Positions 59,935 through 64,000 of a stretch of DNA of 64,000 bases are shown here, piece by piece; the stretch's first letter is position 1, and every line of letters starts with the position of its first letter. The DNA comes from JAMQPK01 sp035937795 (GTDB lineage Bacteria; Acidobacteriota; Vicinamibacteria; Vicinamibacterales; JAMQPK01): assembly GCA_035937795.1 (NCBI GenBank), contig DASZHO010000129.1, positions 8,255 through 72,254 of the forward strand, read 5' to 3'. Made by a program: the position numbers and the translations under genes. The notes under the pieces were generated by a model. The model searched no databases and was not told the DNA's origin. It was given only the letters and a program-made list of their open reading frames with translations.

Positions 59935-60612
59935 ATGGCGATTGGAACCGCGACAGAAACGAGAACAGACGCACAGATTCAACAGGACGTCCTGGCAGAG
60001 CTCAAGTGGGAACCGCGTGTGTTGCCCAACGAGATTGGCGTGTCGGTGAAAGATGGCGTGGTGACGCTGATGGGCTCGGTGGATTCCTACATCAAGCGCT
60101 GGGCTGCCGAAGATGCCGCCCATCGGGTCCGCGGAGTGAAAGCAGTGGCCAACGACATCGAAGTGCGGCTGTCGCAGGGCGACGAGCGCACCGACACGGA
60201 TATCGCGTCGGCGGCCGCGAAAGCCTTGGAGTGGGATGCCTTGATCCCGCCCGAAAAAGTCGAGGTCACCGTGTCCAAGGGTTGGGTCACGCTGAAAGGC
60301 AGCGTGGAATGGCAGTATCAGCGCGATGAGGCCGAGCGCGTCGTCCGGCGTCTCACCGGTGTGAAAGGCGTGACCAATCTGATCGCCATCACAGCCACGC
60401 CTGCTCCGGCCGAGATCAAGAAGAAAATCGAAGACGCGCTCACGCGCACGGCGCAAAACGATGCGCAGAAGATCACCGTGGAAGTGCAGGGAAGCAAAGT
60501 GATCTTGCGGGGCACCGTGCGGTCGTGGGTCGAACGGGAAGAGGCGGCGCGCCAGGCCTGGGCGGCTCCGGGGGTGGCGTCTGTCGACAATCGGATCACG
60601 ATTTCGTACTAG
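59935..60612 (+). CDS. triple BON-domain protein (OsmY-like)
   Basis: 225 residues, no signal peptide. Three BON domains: about 12-80 (IQQDVLAELKWEPRV...IGVSVKDGVVTLMGSVDSYIKRWAAEDAAHRVRGVKAVANDIEV), about 85-153 (VEVTVSKGWVTLKGSVEWQYQRDEAERVVRRLTGVKGVTNLI) and about 160-225 (ITVEVQGSKVILRGTVRSWVEREEAARQAWAAPGVASVDNRI). Likely stabilises membranes under stress. AGGAGG precedes the ATG. Downstream of dnaK in the same direction. Confidence 0.9.
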   Translation: MAIGTATETRTDAQIQQDVLAELKWEPRVLPNEIGVSVKDGVVTLMGSVDSYIKRWAAEDAAHRVRGVKAVANDIEVRLSQGDERTDTDIASAAAKALEWDALIPPEKVEVTVSKGWVTLKGSVEWQYQRDEAERVVRRLTGVKGVTNLIAITATPAPAEIKKKIEDALTRTAQNDAQKITVEVQGSKVILRGTVRSWVEREEAARQAWAAPGVASVDNRITISY

Positions 60613-60616
60613 CGAT

Positions 60617-60674
60617 GGACTCAGGGCTTGGGGCTCAAGGCTGCGGTCACGCCCTGAGCCCTGGGCCCTGAGCC
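60617..60674 (+). terminator. long hairpin built from opposed heptamer repeats
   Basis: Units of the type GGGCTCA (60617-60641) face units of the type GCCCTGA (60651-60674) across a 9-base loop. The arms pair over ~24 bases with few mismatches, then TTTCTTTC follows. It may act as a terminator or processing site between the BON and HdeD-like genes. Confidence 0.6.
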
Positions 60675-60699
60675 TTTCTTTCAAGAGGGAGTGTCCACT

Positions 60700-61227
60700 A
60701 TGGACGTGTCACGGTTTCTGCTGATCCGGGGTGCAATCGCGCTCGTGGCCGGCATCGTTGCGTTTGTGTGGCCGGGCATCACCATCGCGGTGCTGGTGGG
60801 GATTTTTGCGGCCTACGCGGTGATCGACGGCCTCACGAATCTCTTTCTCGCCTTCTCCGGCCCGGGCAGCGCCTGGATGCACGTGCTCCAGGGCATCGTG
60901 GGCCTGACGGCCGGGGTGATGACGTTTTTCTGGCCCGGGATCACGGCGCTCGTATTGATCATTTTCATCGGCGCGCGTGCCATCGTCGTGGGTGCGCTGG
61001 AAATTGCTGCAGCCATTCGGCTTCGCCGCGTCATTCACGGCGAGTGGTTGCTGGCCTTCAGCGGGTTGGTGTCGATTCTGTTCGGCGTGCTGGTGGTCGC
61101 GTTTCCGGCGGCGGGGGCAGTGGGCATTTCGTGGATGCTCGGCGCCTACGCCATCTTCATCGGTCTGCTGTTGATTGGCCTCGGCTTCAAGCTTCACACG
61201 GCCGTGCCGGCCTCGGTGCCCGCGTAA
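60700..61227 (+). CDS. HdeD-family (DUF308) membrane protein
   Basis: 175 residues, six hydrophobic segments arranged as repeated pairs, with the family pattern LLIRGAIALVAGIVAFVWPGITI...LVGIFAAYAVIDGL and a second copy GLTAGVMTFFWPGITALVLIIFIGARAIVVGALEIAAAIRLR. In enteric bacteria HdeD contributes to acid resistance at high cell density. Start ATG 60700 has GGGAG upstream; GTG 60691 is less likely. Part of the stress island after dnaK. Confidence 0.85.
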   Translation: MDVSRFLLIRGAIALVAGIVAFVWPGITIAVLVGIFAAYAVIDGLTNLFLAFSGPGSAWMHVLQGIVGLTAGVMTFFWPGITALVLIIFIGARAIVVGALEIAAAIRLRRVIHGEWLLAFSGLVSILFGVLVVAFPAAGAVGISWMLGAYAIFIGLLLIGLGFKLHTAVPASVPA

Positions 61228-61251
61228 CGTTTTTTGAGAAAGTGAGCGTTG

Positions 61252-61878
61252 ATGATGTTGATGATGTCGACCAGGAGAATCTGCTCTCTCGTGTGCGCCG
61301 TCGCCGTGCTGATCCTCATCGCGGCGCAGGCGACCGCCCAGCTCCCAGACAGACGCACGTTCTTTGCATTCAGCGCACCGGTCGAGGTGCCGGGCGTGGC
61401 GCTTCCGCCCGGGAGATATCTGTTCCGGTTCGCCGACCCTGACTCCGGCGGCAAAGTCGTGCAGGTGCTCAGCGAGGATGGGAAGAAAGTCTACGCGATG
61501 TTCTTCTCCATTGCAGCCTACCGGCCGTCGCCTCCGGACAATCCCGAAGTCCGCTTCCTTGAGACCCCCGGGAACGCGCCGCCCGCGATTAAGACCTGGT
61601 GGTATCCCGGCGAGTCGATCGGCCGCGAATTCATCTATCCCAAAACGCAGGCGCTTCGGCTCGCCAAGGCGTCCAGCGAACCGGTGCTCACGACCCACCA
61701 GGCATCGACGACCGCCGACCAGACCAACACCACCAATCTGAGTCGCGTCTCTGCGAACGGGCAGGAGACGCAGGTAAGCGCCGGAAGCAAAGCCGTCGCA
61801 AATGCGCCGAAAGGTGCAGCGAACCGGGGAGAGGCAGCACCTTCCTCGCTTTCGATCTCACCGAACGCGGCGAAATAG
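61252..61878 (+). CDS. exported protein of unknown function
   Basis: 208 residues. Signal peptide (ICSLVCAVAVLILIAAQATAQ). A short strand-rich domain (FAFSAPVEVPGVALPPGRYLFRFADP) precedes a Thr/Ser/Ala/Asn-rich low-complexity tail (about 145-208). Similar short exported proteins are common in Acidobacteriota stress regions; no function is known. The start region repeats ATGATG/TTG, so ATG 61252, 61255, 61261 or 61264 are all possible. Confidence 0.7.
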   Translation: MMLMMSTRRICSLVCAVAVLILIAAQATAQLPDRRTFFAFSAPVEVPGVALPPGRYLFRFADPDSGGKVVQVLSEDGKKVYAMFFSIAAYRPSPPDNPEVRFLETPGNAPPAIKTWWYPGESIGREFIYPKTQALRLAKASSEPVLTTHQASTTADQTNTTNLSRVSANGQETQVSAGSKAVANAPKGAANRGEAAPSSLSISPNAAK

Positions 61879-61890
61879 CTGGAGGGCGAC

Positions 61891-62091
61891 ATGTCGATCG
61901 GAGAGTGGCTGAGAGGCGGCGTGCACCTGCTCGAGCACGCCGCCGCCGGGTTTGTCGGCTTCGCGCTGGCGGTCTTTGGAATGGCGCTCATCTTTACGGC
62001 CGTCTTTTCCGTGTTCGGCATCGTGCTGCTCTGTGTGGGCGTGGCTGTCATTGTTGGCGCGATCTGGGCGCACCAGTTGGCAGGCCCGTAG
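61891..62091 (+). CDS. small hydrophobic membrane protein
   Basis: 66 residues with two closely spaced hydrophobic segments (AGFVGFALAVFGMALIFTAVF and VFGIVLLCVGVAVIVGAIW). GGAGGG lies 8 bases before the ATG, so translation is well supported. No family recognised; likely an inner-membrane stress peptide given its place after HdeD-like and exported stress genes. Confidence 0.7.
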   Translation: MSIGEWLRGGVHLLEHAAAGFVGFALAVFGMALIFTAVFSVFGIVLLCVGVAVIVGAIWAHQLAGP

Positions 62092-62235
62092 TCCTGAACC
62101 TCCTCGCCAACCGCGCCGCCGCCAGCCAGCCTCCTTGCCGCGGCCGCCGGCCCAATTCTCCCGTGGCGCTCCAGACGGGACCAGCGTTAACATGTCCCAA
62201 AACCCGACGCTCAATACTCACAGCTCGAAAGGGGC

Positions 62236-63015
62236 ATGCCCATGGGTCGAGGCTATCTGATGATCCTGACTGCGGTCGTACTCGCCGCCGCAGCGCCCGG
62301 TTTGTTCGCCCAGGCGCCAGGGGGTCCCGTCATCGGACCGCCGCCGGCGAATGGCCCGCGGCTCTATTCAGAAAACTGTCTGCAGTGCCACGGCCCCGAG
62401 GGCGATGCCGTTGCCGACGTCGATCTCGGCCATGGCCGCTTCCGCCGCGCGAAGACCGACGCCGAGGTGGAGCGCATCATCCTTCACGGCATCGACAACA
62501 GCAGCATGCCGCCGCACAACTTCACCGAGGCGGAGGCGATGGCGGTGGTCACCTATCTGCGCTCGATGGCCGATCGCAACGCGTCGTCCAAAGGCAACGC
62601 CTCTCACGGTGAGGCGATCTTCATGGGCGCCGGCAACTGCACGACCTGCCATCGCGTGAACGGCAAAGGCAGCCGCGTGGGCCCGGATCTGAGCGAGATT
62701 GGACGCCTCCGCCACTCCAACGAAATCGAGCAGTCGATCGTCGATCCAGATGCGGCGATTGCGCCGAGCAATCGATTCGTGAAATTGGTGACCAGGGACG
62801 GCAACACGATTACCGGCCGGCTGTTGAACCACGACACGTTTTCCGTCCAGCTCATCGATATGAAAGAGCAGCTCGTGTCGATGCCGACCGCGAACCTGCG
62901 CGAGTTCACCTTTATCGACAAATCGCCGATGCCTTCGTACAAAGACAAACTCAACACGCAGGATCTGACAGACCTGGTCAGCTACCTGGTTTCTCTGAAA
63001 GGCGGCGCGCAATGA
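62236..63015 (+). CDS. exported dihaem cytochrome c
   Basis: 259 residues. Signal peptide (LMILTAVVLAAAAPGLFAQ). Two c-type haem sites: CLQCH (near 49) with axial Met candidate in SSMPPHN, and CTTCH (near 135) with RVGPDLSEIGRLR. The C-terminal part (FVKLVTRDGNTITGRLLNHDTFSVQLIDMKEQLVSM) matches the haem-binding module found with membrane dehydrogenases. Stop overlaps the start of the PQQ dehydrogenase (ATGA), so it is almost certainly its electron acceptor. Confidence 0.9.
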   Translation: MPMGRGYLMILTAVVLAAAAPGLFAQAPGGPVIGPPPANGPRLYSENCLQCHGPEGDAVADVDLGHGRFRRAKTDAEVERIILHGIDNSSMPPHNFTEAEAMAVVTYLRSMADRNASSKGNASHGEAIFMGAGNCTTCHRVNGKGSRVGPDLSEIGRLRHSNEIEQSIVDPDAAIAPSNRFVKLVTRDGNTITGRLLNHDTFSVQLIDMKEQLVSMPTANLREFTFIDKSPMPSYKDKLNTQDLTDLVSYLVSLKGGAQ

Positions 63016-64000
63016 CGTCATCTCCCACCGTCCGGCGGACGTTGTTCCTCGTTCTGCTCGTCGTCGCCTCGCTGCATACGCTGCGGGCCCAGGTGACCTT
63101 CGACCGCATCCTTCGGGCGAAACAGGAGCCGCAGAACTGGCTCACCTACTCGGGCGGCACCTACAGCCAGCGGCACAGCGAGCTTACGCAGATCACGCCC
63201 GAGAACGTCAAGAACCTCGAGTTGTCGTGGATGTACCAGCTGCAATCGCGCGAGCCGACAAACACCCGCTTCGAAGCGACGCCGCTGGTGGTCGATGGCG
63301 TCATGTATTTCGTGCAGCCGCCCAACGACGTGATCGCCGTCGATGCCGTGACCGGACGGCAGTTCTGGATGTACTCGTATAACCCCTCGCCTCAATCGCG
63401 CCCGTGTTGCGGCCGCGTGAACCGCGGCCTCGCGATCCTCGGCGATCGTCTGTTCATGGGCACGATCGATGGGCACCTGCTCGCCCTCGATGCCAAGACC
63501 GGCAGGCCGTTGTGGAACGTCGAGGTGGTAAAGCCCGAACAGGGTTACGCGTTCGCGACGGCGCCCTTGATTGTGAAAGACAAGGTCGTGATCGGGCCTG
63601 CGGGCGGTGAATTCGGGATCCGCGGCTTCATGGCCGCCTTCGACGCCGCAACCGGGAAGGAAGCATGGCGCTTCCACACCATTCCCGGGCCCGGCGAGCC
63701 GGGATTTGAAAGTTGGACGGGCGATGCGTGGAAGACCGGTGGAGGGTCTGTCTGGGTGACCGGATCCTACGACCCCGACTTGAACCTGACGTACTGGGGC
63801 ATCGGAAATCCCGGACCGGACTGGAACGGCGATAACCGCGAGGGCGCCAATCTCTACAGCTGCAGCCTCGTCGCGCTCGACGGAGACACCGGCAAGCTGA
63901 AGTGGTTTTTCCAGTTTTCGCCGCACGACGAGTTCGATTACGACTCGGTGCAGGTTCCCGTGCTGGCCGACGGCACCTGGCAGGGCCAGCCGCGCAAGCT
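63012..64000 (+). CDS. PQQ-dependent dehydrogenase (partial, runs off the window)
   Basis: The reading frame from ATG 63012 is open to the window end (329 codons). Signal peptide (LFLVLLVVASLHTLRAQ). Quinoprotein propeller: NWLTYSGGTYSQRHSELTQI, VTGRQFWMYSYNP, the vicinal disulphide pair SRPCCGRVNRG, FATAPLIVKDKVVIG, EAWRFHTIPGPGEPGFE, WKTGGGSVWVTGSYDPDLNL, KWFFQFSPHDEFDYDSV. It differs from the copy at 36023 in keeping the Cys-Cys. The C-terminus is beyond the window. Confidence 0.88.
   Translation, partial: MTSSPTVRRTLFLVLLVVASLHTLRAQVTFDRILRAKQEPQNWLTYSGGTYSQRHSELTQITPENVKNLELSWMYQLQSREPTNTRFEATPLVVDGVMYFVQPPNDVIAVDAVTGRQFWMYSYNPSPQSRPCCGRVNRGLAILGDRLFMGTIDGHLLALDAKTGRPLWNVEVVKPEQGYAFATAPLIVKDKVVIGPAGGEFGIRGFMAAFDAATGKEAWRFHTIPGPGEPGFESWTGDAWKTGGGSVWVTGSYDPDLNLTYWGIGNPGPDWNGDNREGANLYSCSLVALDGDTGKLKWFFQFSPHDEFDYDSVQVPVLADGTWQGQPRK

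Noticed and set aside
57578..59974. Very long open frame antisense to dnaK (798 codons)
   Set aside because: High GC lengthens antisense frames; dnaK has overwhelming motif support and the antisense protein shows no domain, only Arg/Asp/His-rich composition.
63018..63926. Open frame on the minus strand near the right edge
   Set aside because: It is antisense to the PQQ dehydrogenase at 63012-64000, which has a signal peptide, propeller motifs and a Cys-Cys pair.

Overview
The window looks like a chromosomal segment of an Acidobacteriota member, probably of the Vicinamibacteria type. Evidence: high GC throughout, a VWFA-related protein of the acidobacterial type (20694-22433), a DUF5916 outer-membrane protein (46113-48593), two PQQ dehydrogenases with a c-type cytochrome, many exported proteins of unknown function, and ECF sigma/anti-sigma/HEAT-repeat operons. 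Taxonomy is inferred from gene content only; there is no rRNA gene, and I found no tRNA, CRISPR array, prophage or transposase.

Layout. 1-9 kb: DUF4159 protein, an extended YjbQ-family protein, a metallopeptidase/beta-propeller/beta-barrel protein, divergent arginase and class III aminotransferase, then a haem c protein plus YVTN propeller. 9-18 kb: BlaI-type repressor with an unknown exported protein and a B12-binding radical SAM enzyme; amidohydrolase, malate synthase, TauE/SafE permease and a lipid-kinase-like protein; M4 protease. 18-25 kb: PPK2, a SRPBCC-like protein, a TolC/VWFA operon and an SGNH lipoprotein. 25-29.3 kb: a four-gene operon of type III polyketide synthase, FAD oxidoreductase, DAGK-like kinase and metallophosphoesterase. 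29.3-36 kb: amino-sugar/peptidoglycan recycling (murQ, nagB, GlcNAc kinase, nagA) plus an M29 aminopeptidase. 36-48.6 kb: PQQ dehydrogenase, Gfo/Idh oxidoreductase, dual-specificity phosphatase, EEP hydrolase, nucleotidyltransferase, M23 peptidase, the ECF sigma operon and DUF5916. 48.6-50.3 kb: a small island with a Phd/VapC module and an AbiEii-like nucleotidyltransferase. 50.3-53 kb: SGNH hydrolase, unknown exported protein, DUF423. 53-62 kb: a stress and signalling island with a DUF5335 protein, a sigma-54 activator, two response regulators, an ethylene-receptor-like histidine kinase, BON proteins, DnaK and HdeD-like membrane proteins. 62-64 kb: dihaem cytochrome c and a PQQ dehydrogenase cut by the window end.

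The strongest unexplained signals are: (1) three families of seven-base tandem repeats (AGCCCAR, GCTGACA, AACTTTT) at ten intergenic loci, several filling the whole spacer from stop to stop or up to a start codon; (2) a histidine kinase whose N-terminus carries all seven residues known to be needed for ethylene binding in plant ETR1, at one constant offset; (3) sigma-54 (-24/-12) promoter matches in front of the divergent BON and dnaK genes and in front of a dual-specificity phosphatase gene, with a GAFTGA-containing activator in the same window; (4) an exact 12-bp sequence shared by the nagK and nagA promoters; and (5) many genes whose predicted -10 box lies 5-8 bases before the start codon, implying leaderless mRNAs.
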